Below, in pieces: positions 16,923-27,306 of a stretch of 64,000 nt of DNA (the stretch's first letter is position 1; every line of letters begins with the position of its first letter). Source of the DNA: Micromonospora pallida (GTDB lineage Bacteria > Actinomycetota > Actinomycetes > Mycobacteriales > Micromonosporaceae). Both the position numbers and the translations under genes were made by a program. The notes under the pieces are model-generated. The model saw only the letters and a program-made list of their open reading frames with translations, searched no databases and had not been told where the DNA came from. The stretch lies in assembly GCF_900090325.1 (NCBI RefSeq), contig NZ_FMHW01000002.1, positions 5,147,001 to 5,211,000 on the forward strand, in the 5' to 3' direction.

Positions 16923-18164
16923 GTGAGTGCCCCCACCCAGCTCGGCGACGTGACCCCGGCCCGGACCGGGCCGCGCGTGACGTACCAGGGCACGGCGTAC
17001 CCGGCGGAGGAGATCGCCCGGGGCGCCGCGTACGAGATCTTCAGCGGGGTGGAGCTGCCCGGGTTCGAGTGGGCGCCGCGCCCCGGCGCGCCCCTGCCGT
17101 GGCGGCGCTTCGTCCACGCCTCAGAGGTCACCGCCGTGCAGGGCGGGTCGGGGCCGGCGGACGAGGAACCGGACGCGCCGCTGCTGGTGCCGCTGCACCA
17201 GGACCGGAGCTGGGCGCAGGTGCAGCGGCTCACCCAACAGCCGTCCGCCGCCGGGGACCCGGTGCTCGCCGCGCTGCGCGCCTCGGCGGTGGTCCGGCGG
17301 GGCACCCGGATGGTGAAGGTGCTCTCCGCCCAGCAACTCCTCGGGCACGTACGGGGGCTACTGCCGCACGGCTTCTGTCACCGGGAGCACGACGTGGCGC
17401 ACCTGCGTACCCCGGCGACGTTGGCGGTGCTGCGCACCGACGGTGGTCCCGAGCAGGACGTGGTGTACGCGCTGCGCTGGCGGGCCGTCGACCCGGCCGA
17501 CTACGACGCGCCCATCGGTGAGGCGTACCCGGGTCTGGCCGAGCTGGCGGCCGGGGAGCGGGTGGGCGCGGCCGTGCTCGGCACCGGTTTCGCGCCGAGC
17601 AGCAGCCAGGTGGTCCCGGAGTTCGTCACCCGCGACTTCGCCGACCTGCCGATGCCGGCGAACGCCACCCTGGTCGCCTACCCGGCCGAGGGGGTCGAGG
17701 TGGTGCTCTACGCCTACCAGGCCGAACAGCGGGGCTGGCTGCGGATGGTCGGGCCGCGCTGGCGGCACCTGCTGGCCAACGTGCCGGGCATCTCTCCGGA
17801 CCAGGAGTACGTGCCGATCGCCGAGCCCGCCAGCTCGACCTGGCTGGTCGGCAGCTACGACGGCAACGAGTACGAGGCGGTGGCCGACCTGCCCGGCGGG
17901 TTCCGGGTGCAGGCCCTGACCTGGGCCGCCCGGTACCCGGTGGAGTCGGTCCGGCGGCGGCTGCGGTACACGCGCTGGCGGGACGTGGACTGCGTGGTGC
18001 TGCGGGAGGAGACGGGCTGGCTGCGGTTACGGCTGTGCCGGCCGGGCCCGGAGGCGGTGGCCGCCACCGGCGCGCAGTGCCACGAGCGGGGCGTCTACGA
18101 GACCTGGGCCCCGGCCACCGACGTCACCGACGACCGGGTCGTCGACCTGCCGTACCCCCGCTGA
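16923..18164 (+). CDS. Conserved actinobacterial protein of unknown function
   Basis: A 413-residue protein that I do not recognise. It starts with GTG and shows good high-GC3 coding bias throughout. It is soluble, with no signal peptide or membrane segment. It is rich in Trp, Tyr and Arg (for example YALRWRAVDPADYD and GWLRMVGPRWRHLLAN), and the second half has repeating patterns such as TWLVGSYDGNEYEAV, suggesting beta-rich domains. It is divergent from tatD. An immediate tandem-repeat spacer and then an alpha/beta hydrolase gene follow. No function can be given. Confidence 0.75.
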   Translation: MSAPTQLGDVTPARTGPRVTYQGTAYPAEEIARGAAYEIFSGVELPGFEWAPRPGAPLPWRRFVHASEVTAVQGGSGPADEEPDAPLLVPLHQDRSWAQVQRLTQQPSAAGDPVLAALRASAVVRRGTRMVKVLSAQQLLGHVRGLLPHGFCHREHDVAHLRTPATLAVLRTDGGPEQDVVYALRWRAVDPADYDAPIGEAYPGLAELAAGERVGAAVLGTGFAPSSSQVVPEFVTRDFADLPMPANATLVAYPAEGVEVVLYAYQAEQRGWLRMVGPRWRHLLANVPGISPDQEYVPIAEPASSTWLVGSYDGNEYEAVADLPGGFRVQALTWAARYPVESVRRRLRYTRWRDVDCVVLREETGWLRLRLCRPGPEAVAATGAQCHERGVYETWAPATDVTDDRVVDLPYPR

Positions 18165-18175
18165 GCACGACTTCA

Positions 18176-18262
18176 GCCGCCCGGCGGGCATGACCCCAGC
18201 GGCCCGGCGGGCATGACCCCCGGCAGCCCGGCGGCGGCATGACCCCCGGCGGCGCATAACCC
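18176..18262. repeat. Degenerate tandem repeat of about 22 bp
   Basis: GCCCGGCGGGCATGACCCC and close variants are repeated about four times between the unknown gene and the hydrolase gene. The ATGACCCC part is the most constant. No coding frame is evident. Confidence 0.65.
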
Positions 18263-18314
18263 CTGGCGGTACGGGAAGACGCCGTTGTCCGACCGTCACG
18301 TCTGGGGAGACCGC

Positions 18315-19166
18315 ATGCCCTTCATCACCGTCGGCTCGGAGAACTCCGGGCCCATCGACCTCTACTACGAGGACCATGGCACCGGGCAACCGGTGGTGCT
18401 CATCCACGGGTTCCCGTTCAACGGCGCGACCTGGGAGAAGCAGACGATGGCCCTGCTGGACGCCGGGTACCGCGTGATCACGTACGACCGGCGCGGCTTC
18501 GGCAACTCCGGTCAGCCCACCTTCGGGTACGACTACGACACGTTCGCCGCCGACCTGAAGATGCTCATGGACCAGCTCGACCTGCGCGACGCGGTGCTGG
18601 TGGGGCACTCGATGGGCACCGGCGAGGTGACCCGCTACCTCGGCGCGTACGGGTCGACGCGGGTGAGCCGGGCGGTCCTGCTGGCCCCGCTCGCCCCGTT
18701 CCTGCTCAAGACAGCGGACAATCCGGAGGGCGTCGAGCAGAAACTCTTCGACGGGTTCAAGCAGGCGATCATGGCGGACCGGTTCGCCTTCCTGACCAGC
18801 TTCTGCGACAACTTCTTCAACTACCAGCAGAACAAGGGACGGCTGGTCAGCGAGGAGGCGTACCGGGCGCACTGGCACATCGGCGCGCAGGCCTCGGCGA
18901 AGGGCACCCTGGACTGCGTGGACGCCTGGCTGACCGACTTCCGGGGCGACCTGCCCCGGATCGACGTGCCGGTGCTGATCGTGCAGGGCGACGCGGACGC
19001 CGTCCTGCCGTTCCCGGCCACCGGACAGCGCCTCGCGCCAATGTTGCCGAACAGCAAGCTGGTCACCCTGCCCGGCGCGCCGCACGGCACCCCGTGGACC
19101 AATGCCGACGAGGTCAACCGGGCGATAATCGAGTTCATCGGCACCCGGGCCATGGCCCACGCCTGA
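18315..19166 (+). CDS. Alpha/beta hydrolase, non-heme chloroperoxidase-like
   Basis: A 283-residue cytoplasmic alpha/beta hydrolase. It has the oxyanion region LIHGFPFNG, the nucleophile elbow GHSMG, the acid in VQGDADAVLPF and the catalytic His in PGAPHGTPW. The pattern YDRRGFGNSGQP and the overall length match cofactor-free haloperoxidases/arylesterases. The natural substrate is unknown and is probably an ester. ATG at 18315, with GGGGAG five bases upstream. It is convergent with metG; a perfect hairpin separates them. Confidence 0.9.
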   Translation: MPFITVGSENSGPIDLYYEDHGTGQPVVLIHGFPFNGATWEKQTMALLDAGYRVITYDRRGFGNSGQPTFGYDYDTFAADLKMLMDQLDLRDAVLVGHSMGTGEVTRYLGAYGSTRVSRAVLLAPLAPFLLKTADNPEGVEQKLFDGFKQAIMADRFAFLTSFCDNFFNYQQNKGRLVSEEAYRAHWHIGAQASAKGTLDCVDAWLTDFRGDLPRIDVPVLIVQGDADAVLPFPATGQRLAPMLPNSKLVTLPGAPHGTPWTNADEVNRAIIEFIGTRAMAHA

Positions 19167-19179
19167 GCCGACCGCCGAC

Positions 19180-19208
19180 CGCCCCCGGGGACCACGGCCC
19201 CGGGGGCG
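19180..19208. terminator. Bidirectional terminator between hydrolase gene and metG
   Basis: The arms CGCCCCCGGGG (19180-19190) and CCCCGGGGGCG (19198-19208) are perfectly complementary around a 7-nt loop. They lie in the 50-base gap between two convergent genes. Confidence 0.75.
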
Positions 19209-19216
19209 TCGGGCGA

Positions 19217-21019
19217 TCAGCCGCCGAGGCGGGCCAGTTCCTCGTCGACGATCGACGGGTCGAGCTTCCGGAAGACCGGCTTCGGCGCGGCCAGCGGCCG
19301 GCCCACCTCCAGCGGTACGGAAGCCCAGCGCGCGCCGACCGTGTAGTCGCCGGTCAGCACCGGGTACGCCGGCCCGCCGTCGAGGTCCTCGACCTCGACG
19401 ATCGACGGCATCGGCGCGTGCACGCCGGTGCCGCCGAGCAGCTCGTGCACCTGCTGCGCCGAGTGCGGCAGGAACGGGGTGAGCAGCGTGTTCGCGTCGC
19501 TGACCACCTGGAGGGCGACGTGCAGGATGGTGCCCATCCGGGGCTTGTCGTCCTCCCCCTTGAGCTTCCACGGGGCCTGCTCGGAGAGGTACCGGTTGGC
19601 CTCGGCGACCACCTTCATCGCCTCGCCGATGGCCTGCTTCTGCCGGTGCCGCGCGATCAGGTCACCGACCGTGTCGAAACCGGCCCGGGCCACCGCGAGC
19701 AGCGCCTTGTCGGCCTCGGTCAGGCCGGCCGGGTCGACCGGCGGGATCGCGCCGAAGTTCTTCGCCGCCATCGAGATCGACCGGTTGACCAGGTTGCCCC
19801 AGCCGGCGACCAGCTCGTCGTTGTTCCGGCGGAGGAACTCGGACCAGGTGAAGTCGGTGTCGTTGCTCTCCGGCCCGGCCACCGCGATGAAGTAGCGCAG
19901 CGCGTCCGCGTCGTACCGTTCGAGGAAGTCCCTGACGTAGATCACCACCCGGCGGGACGAGGAGAACTTCCGTCCCTCCATGGTCAGGAACTCGCTGGAG
20001 ACGACCTCGGTGGGCAGGTTCAGCCGGCCGTACCGGCCGGGTTCGCCGTCCCGCGCGCCCTCGCCGGAGTAGCCGGAGAGCAGCGCCGGCCAGATCACCG
20101 AGTGGAAGACGATGTTGTCCTTGCCCATGAAGTAGTACGCACGCGCGTCCTTCCCTTGGGCGTCGGTGGACCACCACTTCCGCCACGCCTCGGGGTCGCC
20201 GGAGCGGCGGGCCCACTCGATGGAGGCGGAGAGGTAGCCGATGACCGCGTCGAACCAGACGTAGATGCGCTTGTCGGCGCGGTCCCGCCAGCCGTCGAGG
20301 GGGATCGGCACGCCCCACTCCAGGTCCCGGGTGATGGCCCGGGGCTGGAGGTCGTCGAGGAGGTTCCGGGAGAACCGCAGCACGTTGGGCCGCCAGCCCT
20401 CGCGGGTGTCCAGCCAGCGGGCCAGCACGTCGGCCAGGGCGGGCAGGTCGAGGAAGAAGTGCTCGGTCTCGACGAACTGCGGCGTCTCGCCGTTGATCTT
20501 CGACTTCGGGTTGATCAGGTCGATCGGGTCGAGCTGGTTGCCGCAGTTGTCGCACTGGTCGCCCCGGGCGCTGTCGTACCCGCAGATCGGGCAGTTGCCC
20601 TCGATGTACCGGTCGGGCAGCGTACGGCCGGTGGAGGGGGAGATCGCACCCATGGTGACCTTCGGGACGATGTACCCGTTGCGGTGCATCCCCTCGAAGA
20701 GTTCCTGCACCACGCCGTAATGGTTGCGGGTGGTGGTCCGGGTGAAGAGGTCGTACGACAGCCCGAGGCCGTGCAGGTCCTCGACGATGACCCGGTTGTA
20801 CCGGTCGGCGAGTTCACGGGGGGTGACGCCCTCCGCGTCGGCCTGCACCTGGATCGGCGTGCCGTGCTCGTCGGTGCCGGAGACCATGAGCACGTCGTGG
20901 CCGGCCATCCGCATGTACCGGGCGAAGACGTCGGAGGGGACGCCGAAACCGGAAACGTGGCCGATGTGGCGTGGGCCGTTGGCGTACGGCCAGGCTACCG
21001 CCGCGAGAACGTGACTCAT
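19217..21019 (-). CDS. metG: Methionyl-tRNA synthetase
   Basis: A 600-residue class I synthetase. The HIGH-type motif is in [14 protein letters not shown], and the KMSKS loop appears as [10 protein letters not shown] zinc knuckle [18 protein letters not shown] is present, so it is the four-Cys form. No C-terminal EMAP/dimerisation domain is present. The frame is open for over 1 kb upstream, but homology starts at [18 protein letters not shown] 21019. It is the first gene of the metG-tatD-rsmA-ispE run, although tatD is 2.4 kb away behind two plus-strand genes. Confidence 0.96.
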   Translation of the reverse strand: MSHVLAAVAWPYANGPRHIGHVSGFGVPSDVFARYMRMAGHDVLMVSGTDEHGTPIQVQADAEGVTPRELADRYNRVIVEDLHGLGLSYDLFTRTTTRNHYGVVQELFEGMHRNGYIVPKVTMGAISPSTGRTLPDRYIEGNCPICGYDSARGDQCDNCGNQLDPIDLINPKSKINGETPQFVETEHFFLDLPALADVLARWLDTREGWRPNVLRFSRNLLDDLQPRAITRDLEWGVPIPLDGWRDRADKRIYVWFDAVIGYLSASIEWARRSGDPEAWRKWWSTDAQGKDARAYYFMGKDNIVFHSVIWPALLSGYSGEGARDGEPGRYGRLNLPTEVVSSEFLTMEGRKFSSSRRVVIYVRDFLERYDADALRYFIAVAGPESNDTDFTWSEFLRRNNDELVAGWGNLVNRSISMAAKNFGAIPPVDPAGLTEADKALLAVARAGFDTVGDLIARHRQKQAIGEAMKVVAEANRYLSEQAPWKLKGEDDKPRMGTILHVALQVVSDANTLLTPFLPHSAQQVHELLGGTGVHAPMPSIVEVEDLDGGPAYPVLTGDYTVGARWASVPLEVGRPLAAPKPVFRKLDPSIVDEELARLGG

Positions 21020-21182
21020 GACCAGCAAGCCTAGTGACCGCCGGGAACCGGTAGCCAACCAATAGGCCGTACCGGCTGGTCGGGCCGGACAGGTCCGCTT
21101 CCCGACGACCCGCCACATCCCGCCCGATTTGTCGCCGACACGCACTCTGAGCTGCTCGTTCACCCCGCCAACTCGGTGTCCA

Positions 21183-22016
21183 ATGAACACCGTGACTGGC
21201 AGAGGAGCCGCCCGCGACCACGAGCAGGCCCCCGCTCGACCGCAACCCCCGTCCCCCGGCCCGCCCGAACCCCGTCGCGTCGAGGTCGAACCCACCACGG
21301 GTGCGCCGGTCGGCGTGGTACCGCAGCGGGTGCCGGTCCGGCAGTACTCCGACGGCCAGCGCCCGGACCTGCCGGGCGCCGGCGGCGACGCCGGCGAGTT
21401 CTGGCTGCCGATCGAGGAGGTGCACTGGGACGGCACCCCGATCCGGGCCGGGCAGCCGTCCGACGACGCGCACGCCAGGTCGGCCCGGGCCCGCGCCCGC
21501 CGACGGCCGAGGCCCCGGGTGGTCCGGCAACGGGATCCCCTCCCCGGGTTGGCGGGACTGCTGGGACTCAGCCTGCTGGTGGCCTTCTTCGCCTGGGTGA
21601 GTGCGGAACCGTTCTGGCTGGCCGTCGGGCACGGCACGACCGGCACGGTGGTCGGTGACTGCACGGGCAGCGGCCTGACCCAGCGGTGTCGGGGCAGTTT
21701 CACCGCCGGCGCCGACCGGTTCGTCGCGCACGGCGTACGGGTCACCGGCCTCACCGCCGACCAGCGAATTTCGGCGGAGCCGGTGCCGGCCCGGATGACC
21801 GGGCCGGCGGGCCGGACGGCGTACGCGGACCGCGGCGGCACCCTGCACCTGCGCTGGCTGCTCGGCTTCGGCCTGGTGGGTGCGTGCGCGGCGGGGATCG
21901 TCCGGGTCACCGGCACGGCGGGACTGCCCGGCCGGCGGGCCCGTCGCTGGGCGGTCGCGACGGCGGTCGGCGGGCCGGCGCTGGTCACCCTGGGCTTCCT
22001 GGTCACGGCATTCTGA
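21183..22016 (+). CDS. Membrane protein of unknown function
   Basis: A 277-residue protein. The N-terminal 110 residues are Pro/Arg-rich and presumably cytoplasmic and disordered, with the recognisable element [16 protein letters not shown] first membrane helix ([17 protein letters not shown]) leads to a small external domain with two Cys residues ([16 protein letters not shown]), and two further helices close the protein. Basic residues ([16 protein letters not shown]) before helix 1 fit a positive-inside N-terminus. It is divergent from metG and about 140 bases upstream of the mannosyltransferase gene. Function is unknown. Confidence 0.75.
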   Translation: MNTVTGRGAARDHEQAPARPQPPSPGPPEPRRVEVEPTTGAPVGVVPQRVPVRQYSDGQRPDLPGAGGDAGEFWLPIEEVHWDGTPIRAGQPSDDAHARSARARARRRPRPRVVRQRDPLPGLAGLLGLSLLVAFFAWVSAEPFWLAVGHGTTGTVVGDCTGSGLTQRCRGSFTAGADRFVAHGVRVTGLTADQRISAEPVPARMTGPAGRTAYADRGGTLHLRWLLGFGLVGACAAGIVRVTGTAGLPGRRARRWAVATAVGGPALVTLGFLVTAF

Positions 22017-22155
22017 ACCGGCCGTCCGGCACCAGCAGAATAGGCAGTCGGTGCCCGGCGCCTCACCCTCGGCAACCGGAGATCACCTATCGACAGGTTT
22101 CGTCGTGACGGAAACCTGGCCTCCAGCGGGCAGCCGGGCGGCCTACGATTTCGTG

Positions 22156-23868
22156 GTGACCCAGGCGTCGACAGCGCACAGCGCGAGCGCAGACCAGCCG
22201 GAGCGCGGACCGGTGGAGCGGACCGACGAGTCCGCCGGGCAGTCCGGGGCTGTCCCGCCGGGCGAGAGCGGGGGCGGTCGGTTGCCGGACGTCGTCCGGC
22301 GTCGCCTGGCCACCGTCGACGACCGGCTGGACCGGCGGTCCTGGCTGGCCACGGCGGTGGTGGTGGCGATCGCCGCGATCCTGCGCCTGGTGGGACTCGG
22401 CGACATCAAGGGCAAGATCTTCGACGAGATCTACTACGCCCGGGACGGCTGGGGCCTGATCGAGCACGGCGTCGAGTGGAACTTCAAGGACAACGCCGTG
22501 TCGTACGTGGTCCACCCGCCGCTGGGCAAGTGGATGATCGGGCTCGGCGAGTGGGCCTTCGGCTACCAGGACACCGAGCACCAGATCTCGGTTCCGGGCC
22601 ACCTGCTGACCACCACCCCCGAGTTCGGCTGGCGGATCTCCGCCGCCGTCGTCGGCACGCTCTCCGTCCTGCTGCTGGTCCGGATCGGCCGGCGGATGTT
22701 CCGCTCCACCGCGCTCGGCTGCGCCGCCGGCCTGCTGCTCGCCCTGGACGGCTTCCACCTGGTGCTCTCCCGCACCGCCCTGCTCGACATCTTCCTGCTC
22801 TTCTTCGTCCTCGCCGCGTTCGGCGCGCTGGTGCTGGACCGGGACGCCCAACGGCGGCGGTGGGCCGCGGCGCTCGACGCCGGCCTGGACGTGTCCCGCC
22901 CCGGCGGCCGGGCCCGGCCGCCGTTCGCCGTCGCCTGGTGGCGGCTGGCCGCCGGGGTGCTGCTGGGTTGCGCGGTCGGCGTGAAGTGGAGCGCGCTGTA
23001 CTTCGTACCCGTCTTCGCGCTGATGGTGGTCCTCTGGGAGGTCGGGGTCCGCCGGTCGGCGGGGGTCCGTCGCCCGTGGCGGGCCGCCCTGGTGGACGAG
23101 TCGCCCTGGCTGGTGCTCGCCGGAATGGCGATGTTCCTCGCCTACCTCGCCACCTGGACGGGCTGGTTCCTCTCCGACGACGGGTACTACCGCCTTGCCG
23201 AGCGCTACCCGGGCACCGAGGGGCTGAGCGACACCCCGGTCCTCGGCGCGTTGCAGAACCTGTACACGTACCACCGGGCGGCGTTCGACTTCCATACCGG
23301 CCTGAGCACCCCGCACAAGTACCAGTCCTGGCCGTGGCAGTGGCTGCTGCTCGGTCGTCCGGTCGCGTTCCACTGGTCCGGCGAGGGCAACTGCGGCGCG
23401 CCGAGCTGCGCCAGCGAGATCCTGCTGCTCGGCACCCCGCTGCTCTGGTGGTCGTTCCTACCGGCGCTGGTCGCGGTGGTCTGGCTGGGCATCGCCCGGC
23501 GGGACTGGCGGGCCGGGGCGATCCTGCTCGCGGTGGCGGGCGGCCTGCTGCCGTGGTTCTGGTTCGCCCTGGACGGCCGGGTGATGTTCAACTTCTACGC
23601 CGCGCCGGCCCTGCCGTTCCTGGTGTTGGCGGTGGTCTACGTGCTCGGCGCGATCGTCTCGCCGGCCGGGGAGCAGGCGCCGGCTCCGCCCGGGTCGGCC
23701 ACCGCGCAGGCGGCGTACGACCGGCGGCTGTTCGGCGGGGTGATCGCGGGGGCGTACGTGCTGCTCGTGGCGATCTGCTTCGCCTACTTCCACCCGATCT
23801 TCGTGGGCACCCTGCTCCCCTACGCCGACTGGTCGGCGCGGATGTGGCTGGACGGACGCTGGATCTGA
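22156..23868 (+). CDS. pmt: Protein O-mannosyltransferase (GT39/PMT)
   Basis: A 570-residue polytopic membrane enzyme. About 65 polar N-terminal residues precede the first helix ([18 protein letters not shown]), followed by the catalytic loop [11 protein letters not shown] and [15 protein letters not shown]. About ten further helices follow. It transfers mannose from polyprenyl-phosphate mannose to exported proteins. Start is uncertain: GTG codons occur in frame at 22105, 22153 and 22156, none with a strong ribosome binding site. Its usual actinobacterial neighbour rsmI is not next to it. A strong hairpin follows. Confidence 0.92.
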   Translation: MTQASTAHSASADQPERGPVERTDESAGQSGAVPPGESGGGRLPDVVRRRLATVDDRLDRRSWLATAVVVAIAAILRLVGLGDIKGKIFDEIYYARDGWGLIEHGVEWNFKDNAVSYVVHPPLGKWMIGLGEWAFGYQDTEHQISVPGHLLTTTPEFGWRISAAVVGTLSVLLLVRIGRRMFRSTALGCAAGLLLALDGFHLVLSRTALLDIFLLFFVLAAFGALVLDRDAQRRRWAAALDAGLDVSRPGGRARPPFAVAWWRLAAGVLLGCAVGVKWSALYFVPVFALMVVLWEVGVRRSAGVRRPWRAALVDESPWLVLAGMAMFLAYLATWTGWFLSDDGYYRLAERYPGTEGLSDTPVLGALQNLYTYHRAAFDFHTGLSTPHKYQSWPWQWLLLGRPVAFHWSGEGNCGAPSCASEILLLGTPLLWWSFLPALVAVVWLGIARRDWRAGAILLAVAGGLLPWFWFALDGRVMFNFYAAPALPFLVLAVVYVLGAIVSPAGEQAPAPPGSATAQAAYDRRLFGGVIAGAYVLLVAICFAYFHPIFVGTLLPYADWSARMWLDGRWI

Positions 23869-24286
23869 CCGCTTCCCGCCGAGCCGGCGGCGGGGTCTTC
23901 GGGGGGCGGACGACGCCTGCGGAAGCCTCGCCGACCGGCACGGTGGCGAGGGCACGCAAAGACGCGCCCCGATCGCCTGCCACGGGGGAAGCGGGCGATT
24001 GGGGCGCGCAAGAGGAAGCTTAACCACCCCTGGTTCGCCGACACAACGGGTGTGCCAGAGTCAGATTTCCGACCGACGCCGCGCCGGACAAATGGTTCAC
24101 ATCCGGCAGACAGCGGCAAGGGGGTCCACCATGGACACTCGACTCCGGCCGCCGCCTGATCGATGCGCCCCTATCGACATTTAGGCAAGATATCGATAAT
24201 TTTCTCTGTCAGTTCACGCGGACGAGGAGCCCTGGGCACCTCTGGCACGTCGAATGACGGCAATACCGTGATCGGATGGAGATGTC
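23869..24286. other. Intergenic region pmt to nuclease gene
   Basis: No gene in 418 bases. It holds the pmt terminator hairpin and, near 24170-24205, the most AT-rich stretch of the area with the palindrome TATCGATA and an upstream TATCGA half-site. That is a likely promoter or operator zone for the nuclease gene. Confidence 0.55.
23963..24008 (+). terminator. Strong hairpin after pmt
   Basis: The arms CGCGCCCCGATCGCCTGC (23963-23980) and GCGGGCGATTGGGGCGCG (23991-24008) match at 16 of 18 positions, with both exceptions able to form wobble pairs. The loop is 10 nt. It lies about 95 bases after the pmt stop. Confidence 0.7.
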
Positions 24287-24940
24287 ATGAACCGTACCTC
24301 TCGCTGGGTCGGCGGCCTGCTCGCCGCCGTCACCACCGCCACCCTCGGCTTCACCGCCCCCGCGCAGGCGGCCACCGTCTCGGTGCCACTGCGCACCCTC
24401 GTCGCCAACCTGCCCGTCGCCACCGAGAACCGCACCGGCTACTCGCGGGACCTCTTCCCGCACTGGATCGACGCCGACGGCGACAGCTGCAACACCCGGT
24501 ACGAGGTGCTGATCGCCGAGGCCACCACCAAGCCGTCGGTCGGCTCGGGGTGCACCCTCTCCGGCGGCCGGTGGTACTCCTACTACGACGGGGCGTACTG
24601 GACCAACCCCGCCGACCTGGACATCGACCACATGGTGGCGCTCGCCGAGGCGTGGGACTCCGGTGCCCGGAGCTGGACCACCTCCCGCCGGCAGTCCTAC
24701 GCCAACGACCTGGGCGACGCCCGCTCGCTGGTCGCCGTGACCGACAACGTCAACCAGTCCAAGGGCGACCAGGACCCGACGACGTGGATGCCGAGCCTCG
24801 ACCGGTGCCGGTACGTCGCCGAGTGGGCCGCTGTGAAGACCCGCTGGCGGCTGACCGTCGACAGCGCCGAGAAGAGCGCCCTCACCAGCCACGCCAACTC
24901 CTGTTCGAACATCACCATCACGGTGACCCACGCGTTCTGA
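24287..24940 (+). CDS. Secreted HNH endonuclease family protein (DUF1524-type)
   Basis: A 217-residue exported protein. A signal peptide ends at about residue 29 (GFTAPAQAA). The nuclease core has DIDHMVALAEAW with D114 and H115, then NVNQSKGDQDP at 154-164, typical of the small secreted actinobacterial His-Me finger nucleases (DUF1524/GmrSD C-terminal fold). Three or four Cys residues could form disulfides. Likely role: extracellular nucleic acid degradation. ATG at 24287 with GGAG before it. It stands alone, with a phosphopantetheinyl transferase gene next on the same strand. Confidence 0.85.
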   Translation: MNRTSRWVGGLLAAVTTATLGFTAPAQAATVSVPLRTLVANLPVATENRTGYSRDLFPHWIDADGDSCNTRYEVLIAEATTKPSVGSGCTLSGGRWYSYYDGAYWTNPADLDIDHMVALAEAWDSGARSWTTSRRQSYANDLGDARSLVAVTDNVNQSKGDQDPTTWMPSLDRCRYVAEWAAVKTRWRLTVDSAEKSALTSHANSCSNITITVTHAF

Positions 24941-25087
24941 CCCACCCGGCCGGTGCCGGCGGACGACCCGCCGGCACCGGCCTCGGGTACCTTCCGCAGC
25001 ATGGCGACCGTGGCCCGGGTCGCCGCCAGTACCGTGGGACCGACTCGACGCCGGCCCGGCTGCGGTCGTACCTGAAGGGGGAGCGTG

Positions 25088-25750
25088 ATGCGTGACCTGC
25101 TGCCACCGTCGGTCGCCGTGGTCGTGGCGGGGCCGGCGGACTTCACCGGTGAGCTGCTCGACGCCGAGCGGGCCTGCCTCGGCGAACGCGCCGTGGAGAG
25201 CCGGCGGCGCGACTTCACCGCCGGCCGGGTGTGCGCCCGGCGGGCCATCGCCGCCCTCGGGTTCGATCCGGTGCCGGTGCCGTCGGCCGCCGACCGGTCC
25301 CCAGTCTGGCCGGCGGGCGTGGTCGGCACCATCACCCACACGAGGGGCTACTGCGCCGCCGCCACGGCCCGCGCCGACGAGATCCGGTCGGTCGGCATGG
25401 ACGCCGAACAGCACAAGATCCTTGACGCCGGGGTACGTCGGCTGGTCCTCCTGCCGGAGGAGGTGGAACGCTGCGAACGGCTGCCGGCCGGCGTCTCCTG
25501 GCCCGCGCTGGTCTTCAGCGCGAAGGAAAGCGTCTACAAGGTCTGGCACCCGGTGGTCGGCACCTGGCTCGACTTCCGGGACGCGCTGGTCGAGTTCGAC
25601 CCGGACTCCGGTTCGTGGACCGCCCGGATCGCCCCGGACAAGGTCGAGGCGGCCCGGGAGAAGGTCAGCGACCCACCCCGCCTGATCACCGGACGGTTCG
25701 CCGTGGACACTGGTCTGGTGCGCACCGCCGCGGTCCTGCCGCACCACTGA
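25088..25750 (+). CDS. 4'-phosphopantetheinyl transferase (Sfp/EntD type)
   Basis: A 220-residue enzyme that loads the phosphopantetheine arm of CoA onto carrier proteins of polyketide, peptide or siderophore synthases. The family motifs are FTAGRVCARRAI, GTITHTRGYCAAA, SVGMDAE (magnesium-binding Asp) and VFSAKESVYKVWHP. The length and pattern fit the EntD-like branch. ATG at 25088 chosen over the GTG three bases earlier because GGGGGAG is at a better distance. No synthase genes are in the window, so it probably acts on clusters elsewhere. Confidence 0.9.
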   Translation: MRDLLPPSVAVVVAGPADFTGELLDAERACLGERAVESRRRDFTAGRVCARRAIAALGFDPVPVPSAADRSPVWPAGVVGTITHTRGYCAAATARADEIRSVGMDAEQHKILDAGVRRLVLLPEEVERCERLPAGVSWPALVFSAKESVYKVWHPVVGTWLDFRDALVEFDPDSGSWTARIAPDKVEAAREKVSDPPRLITGRFAVDTGLVRTAAVLPHH

Positions 25751-25980
25751 CCGGTTCGCGAGCCCCGACACCCCGCACTCGACGCCGGTTCCCGGGCATG
25801 TGCCGGTCGAGGTGCGTCCGGCCCGGGCCACCACCCTGGGCCTGCCGGCCGGGTCGGTCAGACCGCATGATCGACCCGTTCAGCCGACGACCACCGGGGT
25901 GACGCACGGCAGGATGGGTCGGTGCGTCGGCGCCCCGGTGAGAGCGCGCCGAGCCCTGACCCTCTGCATCCGGGAGCACC

Positions 25981-27096
25981 GTGAGTCACCCCCCAGGCCC
26001 GCCGCAGGATCCCTTCCAGCCGGACCCTGATCCCTACGCGTACTCCGATCCGCAGTACTACCCGGATCCCACGGCGGCGCCGCCGCTGTACCCGTCCGAC
26101 CCGCCGGCGTATCCGCCGGGCGTCGGCTCGCCGTACCAGTCGTACCCGCCGGAGCAGAGCACGCCGCCGTACCCGACCAGCGGGGCACCCGGCGCGGGCT
26201 ACCCGCCGGTCTCCGGCGCCCCCGGCTATCCGCCACCCAGCTCGGGCGGCCCCGGCTACCCGCCGCCCGTCTCCGGTGCGCCCGGCTACCCGCCGCCGAC
26301 ATCGGGAGCGCCCGGCTATCCCGGGGCGCCCGGTCACCCGGCCGCCGGCGTGCCCTACCCGCCGGGCCCGACCCCGATGGCGTCGTACCCGGCCGGGCCG
26401 CCCGGGCCGTACCCCGGCCTGCCCCTGCCGCCGTCGAAGTCCTCCGGCGGTGGCGGTGGTAAGACCGCGCTGATCGGCGTCGCCGTCGTGGTCGTCCTCG
26501 TCCTGCTCTGCTGCGTCGGGAGCATCTTCGTCGTGCTGGCCAGCGACGACGGGGGCACCCAGGGCACCGGCATCGGCCAGGCGCCCACCCCGGGGAGCCA
26601 GGGCGCACCGCTGGTCCGGCCGACCGACGCCCAGCCGTTCGGCGCGACCGAACCGACGACCGCCGCCCCGGAACCGACCGGCAGCGAACAGGACGGCGAG
26701 ACCTTCAACATGAAGGCCGGCGACACGCTGGTGATCACCGACGACGAGGGCACCGTCGAGATCACGATCGACCGGTTCACCACCTCGAACAAGGGCTGCC
26801 GGTCCTTCGCGCCCGACCCCGACGAGGGGATGTACCTGATCGCCGACGTGACCGTGCGGGTCACCAAGGGCACCGCCTCGGTCAACCCGTTCTACTTCGA
26901 GTGGGTGGGCCAGGACGGCAAGACCGCCAACGGGCTCGTCGGCGCGCTCTCCGGCTGCGGCAGCCCGCTCGCCTCGGGGGTGGACCTCCGCAGCGGCAGC
27001 AAGCGCACCGGCACCGTCGTCTTCGACGTGGCCGACAAGAAGGGCGTCGTCGAGTACCAGCACAACTTCGAGGCCGCCGGCTCCTGGAAGCCCTGA
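25981..27096 (+). CDS. Proline-rich membrane-anchored DUF4352 protein
   Basis: A 371-residue protein. Residues 1-155 are a Pro/Tyr/Gly-rich cytoplasmic segment with repeated GYPPPVSGAP-type units. One membrane helix (about 164-186, ALIGVAVVVVLVLLCCVGSI) follows. The external part has a Thr/Pro linker (residues about 195-235), a candidate for O-mannosylation, then a DUF4352 immunoglobulin-like domain (FNMKAGDTLVITDDEGTVEI onward) with two Cys. The start is GTG with GGGAG upstream. A perfect hairpin terminator follows. The family is often cell-surface; the exact role is unknown. Confidence 0.85.
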   Translation: MSHPPGPPQDPFQPDPDPYAYSDPQYYPDPTAAPPLYPSDPPAYPPGVGSPYQSYPPEQSTPPYPTSGAPGAGYPPVSGAPGYPPPSSGGPGYPPPVSGAPGYPPPTSGAPGYPGAPGHPAAGVPYPPGPTPMASYPAGPPGPYPGLPLPPSKSSGGGGGKTALIGVAVVVVLVLLCCVGSIFVVLASDDGGTQGTGIGQAPTPGSQGAPLVRPTDAQPFGATEPTTAAPEPTGSEQDGETFNMKAGDTLVITDDEGTVEITIDRFTTSNKGCRSFAPDPDEGMYLIADVTVRVTKGTASVNPFYFEWVGQDGKTANGLVGALSGCGSPLASGVDLRSGSKRTGTVVFDVADKKGVVEYQHNFEAAGSWKP

Positions 27097-27112
27097 CGGC
27101 CGTACCCGACCG

Positions 27113-27140
27113 GGGCCGGTCCGCACCAGCGGACCGGCCC
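27113..27140 (+). terminator. Terminator of the DUF4352 gene
   Basis: The perfect 12-bp arms GGGCCGGTCCGC and GCGGACCGGCCC flank the tetraloop ACCA and are followed by TTGTGTT. It begins 17 bases after the stop codon. Confidence 0.85.
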
Positions 27141-27306
27141 TTGTGTTGCCGGACCGCAGCAGGGGTTGCGGTTCGCCGGGACGCAGTCGAGCATGGGTGG
27201 CACACTCCGGCTGTCGAACGTGTTCGCGGCGGCCGAGCTATCGGAACGTCTCGCCGTTACCGGACTTTTCCTCGTCGAGATGACGGCGGACAGGGAAGGT
27301 ACCGCT

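Noticed and set aside
22087..23373. Long minus-strand frame opposite pmt
   Set aside because: Composition is an antisense image of the mannosyltransferase, with Gly/Gln/Arg-rich low-complexity sequence and no motifs.
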